DNA of 64,000 nt. Source: Nakamurella antarctica (GTDB lineage: Bacteria > Actinomycetota > Actinomycetes > Mycobacteriales > Nakamurellaceae). Position 1 is the first letter of the stretch, and each line of letters starts with the position of its first letter. The stretch spans positions 248,001 through 312,000 of the forward strand of contig NZ_CP034170.1 of assembly GCF_003860405.1 (NCBI RefSeq). Direction: 5' to 3'. The notes beneath the pieces were generated by a model. It was not told where the DNA came from, did not search any database, and saw only the letters and a program-made list of their open reading frames with translations. Shown piece after piece: positions 49,574 through 59,131 of the stretch. The position numbers and the translations under genes were made by a program.

Positions 49574-49879
49574 TTACCGAAATTGCCGATGAGTAGCGGA
49601 GTCTGCTTCTTCGCTGTGGCTACGCGGCGTCGGCAGCGATTGCTCCGGGTCCAGCCGGATAATGGTGAGCGGGTACACCTCGGGGACCGGTACCCACTCG
49701 CAGAAATTCCGCCAGGATCCGGCTGCATAGGAGCGAACCACACGGCCAGAGTCGAAAATCTGGAGCTGACCGGTGGTCTGCGAGAGTCGGGTTCCTTCCA
49801 CATATTCGCTGTAGGGCTTGGCCTCCGGCGGGGTGCAGAGCACCACCCAGGTGATTCTCAGGGGAACGTCATTGTTCAT
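49574..49879 (-). CDS. Small hypothetical protein downstream of GAF-ANTAR gene
   Basis: 101 residues, not recognised; several Trp/Tyr (ITWVVLCTPPEAKPYSEYVEG). Follows the GAF-ANTAR gene on the same strand after 90 bases. Confidence 0.6.
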   Translation of the reverse strand: MNNDVPLRITWVVLCTPPEAKPYSEYVEGTRLSQTTGQLQIFDSGRVVRSYAAGSWRNFCEWVPVPEVYPLTIIRLDPEQSLPTPRSHSEEADSATHRQFR

Positions 49880-49969
49880 GGTGGTCTTTCAGAGGCAGCT
49901 GCGGGGTAAATCCAAGGTCATTCGAGGCACTACCCGCCAGTAGATACAGCCAAACCTGTGTGCCGTTGG

Positions 49970-50689
49970 CTATGTGGAAGAGCGGCTCGCAGTGCCGGAA
50001 TCTGCTGGCAATGCGCGTGTGTCGATGATCTTCACCGCAACGTCGCGCAACTTCGTGTTCGACCTCTGCGAGTACCTCTGCAACACCGCAAATGCTTGTT
50101 CTGCGGTCAAGTTCAGCTTTCCCATCAAAATTCCTTGGGCCTGGCCGATGAGGTGCCGTGAATCGACTGCCGCCCACAGGTCCTTCTCCGCGCGGATTCG
50201 CGCGAATGCCACTGAAGCGTGTGCGGCCACGATCTTGGCGACTTCGACATCTTCGTCGCTGTAGGTCCGATAGCGCGTGGAGTAGAGGTTGAGGGCACCC
50301 ACGGGAAGATTGCTGGTGAACAAATGAATACTGAGAATGCTGTGGATGCCGAGTTCTGCTGCCTGTGGCCCCCACTGTGGCCAACGAGGGTCCGTTCCGA
50401 CATCTTCGACCCGGTAGTAGCCGTTATTCCACAGAGCATCGACGCACGGACCCTCGTTGAGGCTGTATTGCAGCGCATCAGCTTGTTGCGCTTTGTCGTC
50501 AGTCGCGGCGAATGTCTCGTAATTGCCACCTGGTAGTCGCAGTGTAATGCTGGCACGGTCGCAGGCCACGGTGCGTAGCGCCAGGTCAGAAACCTGTTTA
50601 AGGGCCTCGTCCAGTTCCGTCTGCGCCGCGAGGTCGCGCGCGGCTTCGGCCATCATTCCCGCCAGGGGAACACTGTTCGCCCGTGTCAC
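49970..50689 (-). CDS. GAF-ANTAR regulator
   Basis: 239 residues. GAF domain (DRASITLRLPGG... LNEGPCVDAL, IHSILSIHLFTSNLPVGALNLYS) followed by an ANTAR RNA-binding three-helix domain (HLIGQAQGILMGKLNLTAEQAFAVLQRYSQ). ANTAR proteins act by binding dual hexaloop hairpins in target RNAs and preventing termination. Divergent from the sigma factor gene, 406 bases apart. Confidence 0.9.
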   Translation of the reverse strand: MTRANSVPLAGMMAEAARDLAAQTELDEALKQVSDLALRTVACDRASITLRLPGGNYETFAATDDKAQQADALQYSLNEGPCVDALWNNGYYRVEDVGTDPRWPQWGPQAAELGIHSILSIHLFTSNLPVGALNLYSTRYRTYSDEDVEVAKIVAAHASVAFARIRAEKDLWAAVDSRHLIGQAQGILMGKLNLTAEQAFAVLQRYSQRSNTKLRDVAVKIIDTRALPADSGTASRSST

Positions 50690-51095
50690 GTGGAGTCCTT
50701 ACGTCGTAATGGAGAACGCGGATCAGAGCGCGAATGGGTGGGCTTGCGTGCCCACAGCCAAGGATACGCGGCCGCCTACCGGCCGCGCACATTCGCTCGT
50801 AAGGGTGAATCAAGGCGTGCGTTCCGCTCGGTTTTACCATCCTCGGTAGGACGCTTAAGAGCAGATGGCGTTCAATGACCTCTCGTTGCCCTTGTGTATC
50901 CCGACATGCGGTTTCGCCGCGAACGGTGGCCGAAAAACGAGTGAGGGGACTGTCGAAGCCTCGAATGCCAGCGCGGTGGGGCGTCCTTTGGGGCCGGCGG
51001 TGACAACCTTGCATCCAGATCCCGGGAGTGATTGGCTAAGGGTCCGGTCCAAAAGCGGCGCCAGGAATCTCCACTCGTATTTCAGGAGGCCTGTG
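50690..51095. other. Intergenic region between GAF-ANTAR and sigma factor genes
   Basis: About 406 bases with no conserved gene. The frame of the sigma factor is open back to ATG 50865 but that part (about 77 residues) resembles no family. CGGTTTTACC...GGTAGG near 50830 is reminiscent of a SigB-type promoter but spacing is wrong. Confidence 0.5.
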
Positions 51096-51998
51096 ATGGC
51101 TGTTCAACTCATGATTCACGCCGAAAAAGCTACCGATAGTGTTGCCAGCACCCAGGACCGCGGCCCTATTCTCACCTTGCTGCCAACCCCCCGAGAGCCC
51201 GCGGCTAAGGGCGTTGCGCCCACAGCTGGCACTGAGTCCCGACCGAGGGCGATTGATTCTGAGCGAGCATCGAGGGTCCTTGATTTGCTAGCAAAGGCTC
51301 GGCTGGCGGTGAACCCCCGCGAGAAGCGTCGGCTACTCGACGCCGTCATTGTCGAGCACATGCGCGTTGCCCACTCTGTGGCTGCTCGCTACCGTGGAAA
51401 GGGCGTGGACCGCGAGGATCTCGACCAAGTTGCCTACCTTGGTCTGGTCAAAGCGGCGGAGAATTGCGACCCGGACAAGTGCGAGGACTTCCTGCACTAC
51501 GCAGTCCCGACGATTAACGGCGAGTTGAAGCGGTACTTCCGTGACCACGCTTGGGCGGTGCGCCCCCCTCGTCGCCTCCAGGAAATGCAACCAGCTGTCG
51601 CCGGAGCTAGGCGAGATCTGTTGCAGCACTTGGGTCGGGAACCCATTAATTCCGAAATCGCCGCGGCGCTCGAGGTGGACGAGTCGGAGGTGCGGGAAGC
51701 TGTGGTCGCTGGCCGCGGGTTCAGTGGCGTGTGTTTGGATCCGATGGTAGAAAATGGATTCGCCGGCGCCGACGAAGACCCCGCGCTCTCGCAGGTAGAG
51801 GACCATATGATGCTCGCCGGCATGTTTGCCCATCTCGACGACCGGGAGCGGGAAATTTTGGCCCTGCGCTACTTCAAAGGGCTGACCCAGGCGGAAATTG
51901 GCCGCGAACTCGGCGTCAGCCAGATGCACATCTCGCGTATTTTGCGCAGAGCGATCAAGAAGCTCCAGGAGCCTGGCTCCGCGAAGGCCATTGCCTGA
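51096..51998 (+). CDS. SigB/SigF-family RNA polymerase sigma factor
   Basis: 300 residues. Region 2 reads VAARYRGKGVDREDLDQVAYLGLVKAA, region 3 YAVPTINGELKRYFRDHAWAVRPPRRLQE, region 4 HLDDREREILALRYFKGLTQAEIGRELGVSQMHISRILRRA. This is the stress/sporulation group-3 type, normally held by an anti-sigma RsbW. AGGAGG sits 6 bases before the ATG. Next gene is dps, itself a usual target of this class. No RsbW/RsbV gene is in view. Confidence 0.93.
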   Translation: MAVQLMIHAEKATDSVASTQDRGPILTLLPTPREPAAKGVAPTAGTESRPRAIDSERASRVLDLLAKARLAVNPREKRRLLDAVIVEHMRVAHSVAARYRGKGVDREDLDQVAYLGLVKAAENCDPDKCEDFLHYAVPTINGELKRYFRDHAWAVRPPRRLQEMQPAVAGARRDLLQHLGREPINSEIAAALEVDESEVREAVVAGRGFSGVCLDPMVENGFAGADEDPALSQVEDHMMLAGMFAHLDDREREILALRYFKGLTQAEIGRELGVSQMHISRILRRAIKKLQEPGSAKAIA

Positions 51999-52026
51999 CA
52001 TGAGGTCGCAGGGAGCACAGTGCAGA

Positions 52027-52062
52027 AAAGTGCCCCGACGGAGAGCTCCGTCGGGGCACTTT
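52027..52062. terminator. Bidirectional terminator between sigma factor and dps
   Basis: 17-bp perfect stem AAAGTGCCCCGACGGAG/CTCCGTCGGGGCACTTT with a two-base loop, A and T runs on opposite sides, between two gene ends. Confidence 0.88.
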
Positions 52063-52087
52063 CACCGCTGAACAACGCCCGTTGCTA

Positions 52088-52666
52088 CTAGTGAGCGGCG
52101 GCGTCTTTCTCGGCAGCAGTGGCGGCTTCAACCTCTGTGTCAGATCCATCAGTGCTGAGCGTTCCTGATGATGACTCCAGGTGCGCGCGGACGAACCAGT
52201 GAAACTGCTCCAATTCGCGAAGCTGACCGATCAGCATGTCGTTGGTGACCGGATCGGACTCCTCGGTGTTACTCGCAGCCTTGCGGTGGTCAGCGATGAC
52301 CCCTTGGTAGACCATGTCGAGAGCGCCAAGGTGAGCGATGGAGTCCGCGCGGCCGACCGAATAGTCGTTCCACGTGCGGTCTTTCACCAATGCGCCAGCG
52401 GTGCCCTTGGGTGAAACACCCAGGGTTGCAATACGTTCGGCAGTTTCGTCCACTTGCGCGCGAACCGCGTCCACCTGTGGGTCGAGCATTTCATGAACGC
52501 CGATAAAATGCGGTCCCACCACGTTCCAGTGAATGTGCTTGAGAGTCAGTGCCAAGTCGTTGAGTGCGTTCAGGCGGTCCTGCAGGATTGCTGCGACATT
52601 CGCGCCTTCCGCGAGTGACATGGACGGAACTGTGAAGCGGGGGAGTCCTGCTTTGCCTTTTGCCAT
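52088..52666 (-). CDS. dps: Dps-type ferritin
   Basis: 192 residues. DNA-protection dodecamer. Ferroxidase ligands in KHIHWNVVGPHFIGVHEMLDPQVD, and LEQFHWFVRAHLE near the end. Acidic tail. Oxidises Fe2+ with peroxide and shields DNA in stress or stationary phase. ATG preceded by GGAAGG. Confidence 0.95.
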   Translation of the reverse strand: MAKGKAGLPRFTVPSMSLAEGANVAAILQDRLNALNDLALTLKHIHWNVVGPHFIGVHEMLDPQVDAVRAQVDETAERIATLGVSPKGTAGALVKDRTWNDYSVGRADSIAHLGALDMVYQGVIADHRKAASNTEESDPVTNDMLIGQLRELEQFHWFVRAHLESSSGTLSTDGSDTEVEAATAAEKDAAAH

Positions 52667-52776
52667 GGTGGTCTTCCTTCCGTTGCGTCAATGACGGACA
52701 TCTTCGTCATCTGCTGGTGCGGTGCCCAAAGTACGCTTCTCGCAAACGATCCGAGCGCCTGATCCCCCCGCCGCCC

Positions 52777-52834
52777 GGGGGCGGTGCCGTCACTGCCTGG
52801 GGGCGGTGCCGTCACTGCCTGGGGGGCGGTGCCG
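52777..52834. repeat. 22-bp tandem repeat upstream of mycoredoxin
   Basis: GGGGGCGGTGCCGTCACTGC plus CT at 52777-52798, again at 52799-52820, then a partial third. Lies between dps and mycoredoxin genes where promoters are expected; may alter spacing. Confidence 0.9.
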
Positions 52835-52860
52835 AGCGCGTACCGGGTATACATGGATGC

Positions 52861-53100
52861 ATGAGCGAACTGACTGTGTACACGACGTCCTGGTGCCCCT
52901 ACTGCCACCGGTTAGCGATGGATCTTGACCGAGCAGGTATCGAATTCGACGATATCGATATCGAACAGACCCCGGACGCCGCCACCATCGTCGAGGGTTT
53001 TAATAACGGAAACCGGACGGTACCAACTGTTGTGTTCGCGGACGGCACTGCAATGACGAATCCGTCCGTCGCGCAAGTGACGGCTAAACTTGGGAGTTGA
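52861..53100 (+). CDS. mrx1: Mycoredoxin-type glutaredoxin
   Basis: 79 residues. Starts MSELTVYTTSWCPYCHRLAMDL with the CPYC active site, later NNGNRTVPTVVFADG (cis-Pro). Reduces mycothiol mixed disulfides. The longer frame upstream is not conserved. Its stop overlaps the alternative start of the oxidase gene. Confidence 0.93.
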   Translation: MSELTVYTTSWCPYCHRLAMDLDRAGIEFDDIDIEQTPDAATIVEGFNNGNRTVPTVVFADGTAMTNPSVAQVTAKLGS

Positions 53101-53105
53101 TCGGA

Positions 53106-55046
53106 GTGATCGCTTCGACAGACCTTGCAGTGCTACAGCGTCACCTCGGTGGCAGGTGGGCAGATATTCGTGCCACGTTCACCGACCAAATCCGGCAGAT
53201 CCCTTTGTCGGATACGGAAAACTTGGACACGGCAGAGCATCGCGTAGCGACGCTTCAAGCTCTCCAAGCCACCGCTCGGACTGGCATCCAGCGGCTCGGC
53301 TTTGACGAGAAGTACGGCGGCGGCGGCGATCCCGGCGCATCTATTACGGTGTTCGAAATCCTTGCCCAAGCAGACCTGTCGCTGATGGTTAAAGCGGGTG
53401 TGCAATGGGGCCTGTTCGGGGGCGCGATTAACGCGCTCGGCACCGACGTGCACCACGAAAAGTACCTGCGCCCCATCATGGATGCTGATCTAATCGGCTG
53501 CTTCGCGATGACGGAAACCGGCCATGGCAGCGATGTTCAACGCATTCGCACCACCGCAACCTACGACCCGGCGACCGACGAGTTCGTGGTGCACAGTCCC
53601 GATTCGTCGGCACGGAAGGACTACATCGGCAACGCCGCCAACGATGGGCGACTCGCTGTCGTCTTCGCCCAGCTCGTGACTGCTGCTGGCGTCCATGGGC
53701 CGCACGCACTGCTAGTCCCGATCCGCGACGAAGCGGGTGCGACGATGCAGGGCGTGACCATCACCGACTGTGGGCGCAAGGGCGGGCTCAACGGGGTGGA
53801 CAACGGAAGGCTGATGTTCTCCCAGGTGCGAGTGCCGCGTCAGGCGCTGCTGAACAGATACGGCGCTGTGGACGAGAAGGGCGAGTACAGCAGCCCCGTC
53901 GAGAGCTCGAGCCGACGATTTTTTACCATGCTGGGGACGCTTGTCCGGGGTCGGGTAAGTGTTGCGGGAAGTGCGGGCAGCGCCACCAAAAAAGCGCTTG
54001 CCATTGCGGTCCGCTATGGCGATGTTCGACGCCAGTTCGCCGCTGGCGCGGACGCGGAAGAGACAGTGCTGCTTGACTATCCGGCCTATCAACGCACGTT
54101 ATTGCCGGTGTTGGCGCGTACCTATGCCCTGCATTTTGCCCAGGACGAGCTGCTGCGCATCATGCACGAGGTGCAAACGGCAGCCGAGCCCGACGAGCAG
54201 CAACAACGCGAATTGGAATCTCGAGCTGCTGGGATGAAGGCGTTAGCAACGTGGCATGCCAGTGAAGCGGTTTCGGTGTGCCGCGAAGCATGTGGTGGCG
54301 CAGGCTATCTCGCCGAGAATCAGATCACCCAGCTCAAAGCGGATCTCGATGTTTTCACCACCTTCGAGGGTGCCAATACGGTGCTGTTGCAGTTGGCGGG
54401 CAAAGGGCTTATGACGCAGTACCGCGAGCATGTGGGCGACCTCGACACAGTAGGCATGGTCGGATTCATCGCTGAGCAAGTGTTGGGCGATGTAGCCGAG
54501 ATAACCTCCGCTCGTTCACTTCTGCAACGAATCAGGATGATCGGTGGCCGCGAGAGCGACAGTGCGTCGCTGCGGGACCGCGACTGGCAGCTGGCACTCT
54601 TCGCCGACCGCACCGAGCATTTGGTAAGCAGCCTGGGCCGCCGGATCCAGAAAGCAGCCAAAGACGGAGCGGACTCCGAGACCATCAGCTCTCGAACCCA
54701 AAACCATGTGCTGCGTGCGGCGCGGGCGCATGTGGAACACCTGGTGCTACAGGGGTTTGCGGTGTCGATTGCGAAAGCTGAGGACCCTGACCTGGTGGCG
54801 CTGCTGGGTGCCGTGTGCGACCTGCATGTTCTGAGCGAAATCGAGCGAGATGCGGCCTGGTTCCTAGAACACGACCGACTGACGGTATCTCAGACCAAGA
54901 CCGTAAGTCTGGGCATCGACCAACTCTGCGCCGAGCTGCGCCCCCACGCGCGGTTGTTGGTCGATGGCTTTTCGATCCCCGAGGAATGGCTTACTGCCCC
55001 GATCCTGTTCGAGGAGCGAGAGCGCCAAGCCTCGGCACGCTGCTGA
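53106..55046 (+). CDS. Acyl-CoA oxidase/dehydrogenase family protein
   Basis: 646 residues, longer than plain acyl-CoA dehydrogenases and like peroxisomal acyl-CoA oxidases. FAD-binding and middle-domain motifs CFAMTETGHGSDVQ and KDYIGNAANDGRLAVVFAQL; catalytic Glu region TTFEGANTVLLQLAGKGL. Oxidises acyl-CoA at C2-C3. GTG at 53106 has GGGAG 9 bases upstream; TTG at 53097 is possible, overlapping the mycoredoxin stop. Confidence 0.9.
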   Translation: MIASTDLAVLQRHLGGRWADIRATFTDQIRQIPLSDTENLDTAEHRVATLQALQATARTGIQRLGFDEKYGGGGDPGASITVFEILAQADLSLMVKAGVQWGLFGGAINALGTDVHHEKYLRPIMDADLIGCFAMTETGHGSDVQRIRTTATYDPATDEFVVHSPDSSARKDYIGNAANDGRLAVVFAQLVTAAGVHGPHALLVPIRDEAGATMQGVTITDCGRKGGLNGVDNGRLMFSQVRVPRQALLNRYGAVDEKGEYSSPVESSSRRFFTMLGTLVRGRVSVAGSAGSATKKALAIAVRYGDVRRQFAAGADAEETVLLDYPAYQRTLLPVLARTYALHFAQDELLRIMHEVQTAAEPDEQQQRELESRAAGMKALATWHASEAVSVCREACGGAGYLAENQITQLKADLDVFTTFEGANTVLLQLAGKGLMTQYREHVGDLDTVGMVGFIAEQVLGDVAEITSARSLLQRIRMIGGRESDSASLRDRDWQLALFADRTEHLVSSLGRRIQKAAKDGADSETISSRTQNHVLRAARAHVEHLVLQGFAVSIAKAEDPDLVALLGAVCDLHVLSEIERDAAWFLEHDRLTVSQTKTVSLGIDQLCAELRPHARLLVDGFSIPEEWLTAPILFEERERQASARC

Positions 55047-55051
55047 AGCCG

Positions 55052-57415
55052 TCAGGCGTAGTCGACCAAACCGTCGAGCATCGTGGGCAGGTCCTCGGTG
55101 TGAATCACGCCGAGCTGCTGCGTAGGGCGAGTGATCGCCACATACAGATCGTTGATGCCGCGATCGGATTCACGTACTATCGCCGCTGGCTCCACGACAA
55201 TCACGTTGTCGAACTCCAAGCCTTTGGCCTGCAGCGTGGTGAGCATTACGATCGGCTTTTCGAGATCGGGATCCGCATTGGTCGATGCGGGCGCGAAGCC
55301 CGGGTGCAGACTTTCCACAGCAGCGGCAAGTCCCGAGATCTGTTCGTGGCCAACCAGGATCGCGAGCGTGCCTTTCTTGCCGCCGGCTGCCATCGCTGTG
55401 GCTTGTCGCACTAGCGACTCGGCCAAAAACCCCGCCTCAACCCGTAACTTCCACGGCGCCGACCCGGTCTCACGGACCGACTGCGGCGCGATAAGTTGGG
55501 GGTCGATGGCAGCCAACACCTGGTTGGCAACGTCCATGATCTCTGCGGGGGTCCTGTAATTCACCGTCAGATTTTCCAGATGCCAGCGGTCGCCGAGATA
55601 GGGCTCGAGTGCCTGCGCCCATGACGTGGTGCCGGCGGGGTCGCTGGTTTGCGCGACATCCCCCACCACCGTCATCGAGCGAGTGGGGTTGCGGCGCATC
55701 AACATTCGCCACGCCATCGGTGAGAGCTCCTGAGCTTCATCGACGATGAGATGGCCGTACGTCCATTCGCGGTCAGCCGCCGCGCGCTCGACCGTCGTGG
55801 TCTGGATCTCCGCGTCTTGGCGTCCAGCGAGGAGGTCGGCGCCGATCAGATCTGAGGCGACCAGCATCTCTTCTTCGCCGTCGTCCTCGAAATCTGCAGA
55901 CCGTGAACCTTCAATAATATCGAGAACCCCTTGGGCGTAATCGACTTCGTCGTCACGTTGGCGCTGCGCCCGGGCTTTCGCCGCGCTGTCGTCGACGCCG
56001 AGAAGTTCTGCCGCTTCGTCCAACAGTGGAACATCAGCAGGCGACCACGCCGTGATTCCTGTGCGGCGCAGCAGAGTTCGCTCAGCTGCCGAAAGCTTCG
56101 GCGCCGCAGCGGCCAATGCGGCGTCGCTGGCATACAGATCGGAGAGCAGCTGCTGCGGGGTCAAGCGCGGCCACAGCTCATCAAGCGCGGCCAAGATTTG
56201 TGAATCACCGCGCAACTCCGTGCGAATCTCACCCAAGTCTGATTCGTCCAGTAGGTTCGGCCCGCCGACCACGTTGGCGCCCATGCGGGCGGCATATTGC
56301 TGGGCAAGGAAATTGATCATCTCGGCGAAGAAGGTGGCGCGAGCTTTGTTATGCGGCTGGCGAGAGGACCGGGCCCGCTTACGAGCCGTCAGGGCGTCAT
56401 CCTTGAGGAGCCTGAGGCTGTCGCGTTCAAACGGAACCTCGATATATCCGGCGGGAACTCGCTGCCGGTTCCGAACTGCGGTCTGGACCACCCCGGCCAT
56501 CAGTAGCTGGCCTTTGAGGCCGGCCACCGGCCCGGCTTCGATCAGCTCGGCGCGCACACCGGGAAAGAGGTTACCGATGGTGGACAGTGATACTGCCGTC
56601 TCACCCAGAGAAGGCAGCACTTGGCCGATGTAGCGCAAAAAGGTGGTGTTCGGGCCGACCACCAAGACGCCACTGTTGGCCAGCCGTTCGCGGTGGGTGT
56701 AGAGCAGATAAGCGGCGCGGTGCAGCGCGACAGCTGTCTTACCCGTCCCCGGACCGCCCTGCACCACCAGTGCGCCATTGAGGTTTGCTCGAATAATTCG
56801 GTCCTGTTCGGCCTGGATGGTCTCGACAATGTCGTTCATCCGACCCGTGCGGTTGGCGTCCAAAGCCGCGAGCAGTGCCGATTCGCCCGTCAGACCCGCG
56901 CGCGCCGACACTGCGTCTGCGGCCGACGTGCCGGTCAGCACCAAAGACTCGTCATCGATACCCGTGACGCGACGGCGACTGGAACGGATATGACGGCGTC
57001 GCTGGACCCCATCGGGGGCGACGGCCGTCGCCAAATAGAACGGCCTCGCTGCGGGGGCTCGCCAGTCGATCAAGAGCGACTCGTAGTCCTTCGAGTAGAC
57101 ACCCATCCGACCGATATAGAGCTCAAGCGACTCTGCCGCAGAGCGGCTTGCCGGGTCAAAATCCAAACGTCCGAAGCACAGCCCGTACTCGGCTGCGCCC
57201 AGGGCGGCGAGGCGATCAGCATATTTAGCGGTCGCCACATCACGTTCGCTCAGGCCCTGCGGGGTGCCGTCGGTCTCGCGCAGCGCTCGCGCCATCGAGT
57301 CCTTCGTCTCGGCCCAGAAATCGTCGAGCCGTTGGTAGAGCACGGTGAGGTAGCGCTGCTCATCGGCGATGGCCGCGCGAATGTTGTCGTTAATAGGGAT
57401 ACCGCCTTGAGTCAC
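55052..57415 (-). CDS. helR: HelD/HelR-type RNA polymerase recycling ATPase (UvrD-like)
   Basis: 787 residues from the GTG at 57415, where AGGA lies 5 bases upstream; the longer ORF to 57607 would overlap the divergent gene and is not conserved. Walker A VQGGPGTGKTAVALHRAAYLLYT, Walker B LIVDEAQELSPMAWRMLMRR, motif TVVGDVAQTSD and C-terminal VAITRPTQQLGVI. HelR displaces stalled or rifamycin-bound RNA polymerase in relatives. Convergent with the acyl-CoA oxidase, 5 bases apart. Confidence 0.9.
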   Translation of the reverse strand: MTQGGIPINDNIRAAIADEQRYLTVLYQRLDDFWAETKDSMARALRETDGTPQGLSERDVATAKYADRLAALGAAEYGLCFGRLDFDPASRSAAESLELYIGRMGVYSKDYESLLIDWRAPAARPFYLATAVAPDGVQRRRHIRSSRRRVTGIDDESLVLTGTSAADAVSARAGLTGESALLAALDANRTGRMNDIVETIQAEQDRIIRANLNGALVVQGGPGTGKTAVALHRAAYLLYTHRERLANSGVLVVGPNTTFLRYIGQVLPSLGETAVSLSTIGNLFPGVRAELIEAGPVAGLKGQLLMAGVVQTAVRNRQRVPAGYIEVPFERDSLRLLKDDALTARKRARSSRQPHNKARATFFAEMINFLAQQYAARMGANVVGGPNLLDESDLGEIRTELRGDSQILAALDELWPRLTPQQLLSDLYASDAALAAAAPKLSAAERTLLRRTGITAWSPADVPLLDEAAELLGVDDSAAKARAQRQRDDEVDYAQGVLDIIEGSRSADFEDDGEEEMLVASDLIGADLLAGRQDAEIQTTTVERAAADREWTYGHLIVDEAQELSPMAWRMLMRRNPTRSMTVVGDVAQTSDPAGTTSWAQALEPYLGDRWHLENLTVNYRTPAEIMDVANQVLAAIDPQLIAPQSVRETGSAPWKLRVEAGFLAESLVRQATAMAAGGKKGTLAILVGHEQISGLAAAVESLHPGFAPASTNADPDLEKPIVMLTTLQAKGLEFDNVIVVEPAAIVRESDRGINDLYVAITRPTQQLGVIHTEDLPTMLDGLVDYA

Positions 57416-57569
57416 AGCGATCCTGCCGTTGATGTCTGGAAATGTCACTCCGGATCGGCCGGTAGGGGCCCGATAACGGTGAGCAGTCCAGTCTAGACGC
57501 GCAGGCGGAGGGCTGCCGCGGAAAACTGTGGATGTGGGGACTCGTGCCGACATGCAGCAGACTGAGGGT

Positions 57570-58982
57570 ATGGCGGGAGGAAAGAAGGGTAAATCGGCGA
57601 AGTTCACAGCGGCGCCGTTGGACGACTTTCAGCTACCCGCGGGTTTCCCGGAACACCTGAAACGACCCGCTGCTGACGTCGTTGCCGATCTCATACGCGC
57701 GGCCGCTGCAGCGGCCTACGGCTCCCAACGCCGGCCGAAAGCGGTCGATGTAGCCGTCGATTCGCTCACGGTGCTCGGACAGCTGGAAGTGGCTACCGAA
57801 TTGCACGCCGATCACGTGATTTCGGCCGTCTTGGCAGGCGTGATCACCGAGTTGTATGAGCGGGGTTGGCAGCCGCTCGACCTGCCGCATGTGGTCCGGC
57901 GAGCCCAAGACGAGGAATCGGCGGAGCTGGCGACGTTAGCCGTCATCGAGCAGTCTATTTTTGGGCGTCCTCTCGGAGCCGCGCCTCACACGTGGCTTGA
58001 CCAACTCGCCGCTTTGGGCGCTGAGGTGCCAGATGCGCAGGCTACGGGCGACCCGAAGACGGACGGGTCCACCGCGGGTGGCGAGGTCCCCGCGCCTACC
58101 TCCCAGCGGCGCGGCCAGCTCGGCGACTCCACCGCGACGCTCGTGACCGACTGGGCGCTGTCGCACGGGATGCGGCCGGCGGATGGCTGGCGCGCGGCCC
58201 TGAGGGTGATCGGCCAGCTTCAGGAGCTGCCGGGGATCACCAGACTCGTTCCGCCGCCGTCGAAGTGGGGGATGACGCCAGCCCGAACCCACCTGAGTTC
58301 TCCGCAGGATCTTAAAATGCTGACCCGAATCAGGGCGCTGCTGGCCAAGGCGGAATCGACGACGTTCCCCGCCGAGGCGGAAACCTTCAGTGCCAAGGCT
58401 CAAGACCTCATGACGCGACACGAAATTGACGCCGCAATGGTCGATCGTTCGGGTGAGGTCGGAGGCGAGCAGACTGACCCCACTATTCACTCGGTCCGAG
58501 TGCACATTGACGATCCTTACGCGCGGGAGAAGGCCCAGCTGTTAGCAACCCTCGGCGGCGTCAACGTCGTCAGGGTGATTTGGGACGACGTGAACGGGAT
58601 GGCCGTCATGGTCGGACGCGAACTGGAACTGGAGCTTGTAGAAATCCTGTTCACCTCCTTGCTGATCCAGGCCACCCGCGCGATGGTGGCTAGCGGTGAG
58701 CATTCCGGCGATCTGCGGTCGCCGTCCTTTCGTCGCGCGTTTCTGCTCTCCTACGCCGCACGGATCGGGGAGCGGCTGTCCGAGGTGGAGAAGGTGGCAC
58801 TGGAACAGGCCAAACAGCAGTACGGGACTGATCTGGTGCCCGTGCTGGCCAACCGCGCCGAGGCGGTGGATGTCGAGTTCGTGCGGCTGTTCCCGAATAC
58901 CCGAACCGGTGGTGGCCGCCAGGTCAATGCAGATGGATGGTGGGCGGGGCGCGCAGCTGCGGACAGCGCAGTTATTACCTAA
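57570..58982 (+). CDS. DUF2786 domain protein (second copy)
   Basis: 470 residues with DUF2786 in the C-terminal half: KMLTRIRALLAKAESTTFPAEAETFSAKAQDLMTRHEID, and then FRRAFLLSYAARIGERL. The N-terminal about 220 residues are a helical region of unknown function. Starts at 57528 or 57552 are possible; 57570 follows GAGGG. Divergent from helR. Relation to the shorter DUF2786 protein at 21.6-22.4 kb is only in the domain. Confidence 0.8.
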   Translation: MAGGKKGKSAKFTAAPLDDFQLPAGFPEHLKRPAADVVADLIRAAAAAAYGSQRRPKAVDVAVDSLTVLGQLEVATELHADHVISAVLAGVITELYERGWQPLDLPHVVRRAQDEESAELATLAVIEQSIFGRPLGAAPHTWLDQLAALGAEVPDAQATGDPKTDGSTAGGEVPAPTSQRRGQLGDSTATLVTDWALSHGMRPADGWRAALRVIGQLQELPGITRLVPPPSKWGMTPARTHLSSPQDLKMLTRIRALLAKAESTTFPAEAETFSAKAQDLMTRHEIDAAMVDRSGEVGGEQTDPTIHSVRVHIDDPYAREKAQLLATLGGVNVVRVIWDDVNGMAVMVGRELELELVEILFTSLLIQATRAMVASGEHSGDLRSPSFRRAFLLSYAARIGERLSEVEKVALEQAKQQYGTDLVPVLANRAEAVDVEFVRLFPNTRTGGGRQVNADGWWAGRAAADSAVIT

Positions 58983-59030
58983 GGTCAGGATGGTTTGTGC
59001 CCGTCGGCCCGGTGGGGTTACCGTCGGCGA

Positions 59031-59117
59031 ATGAGCAAAGGTAATTCGTCCACCGCGCGTCTTTCCTCGCTGGTTGTCTCTGCTGGGCGGCCCGAGGTGG
59101 TGCCCGGCGCCCCCTGA
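59031..59117 (+). pseudogene. Displaced N-terminal coding segment of the cystathionine-synthase-like gene
   Basis: ATG 59031 opens a 28-codon frame (ending SAGRPEVVPGAP) that stops at TGA right after a run of five C at 59110-59114. The following frame, one base off, continues LNVGITMSSTFHAG, exactly as expected for the family N-terminus. One missing C, or a -1 slip on the C run, joins the two. Confidence 0.75.
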
Positions 59118-59131
59118 ATGTCGGCATCACG

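Noticed and set aside
50865-51095. 77-residue N-terminal extension of the sigma factor
   Set aside because: No family similarity, and AGGAGG at the right distance marks 51096 as the start.
52660-52860. N-terminal extension of mycoredoxin
   Set aside because: It covers GC-rich tandem repeats and the dps start; the glutaredoxin fold begins at 52861.
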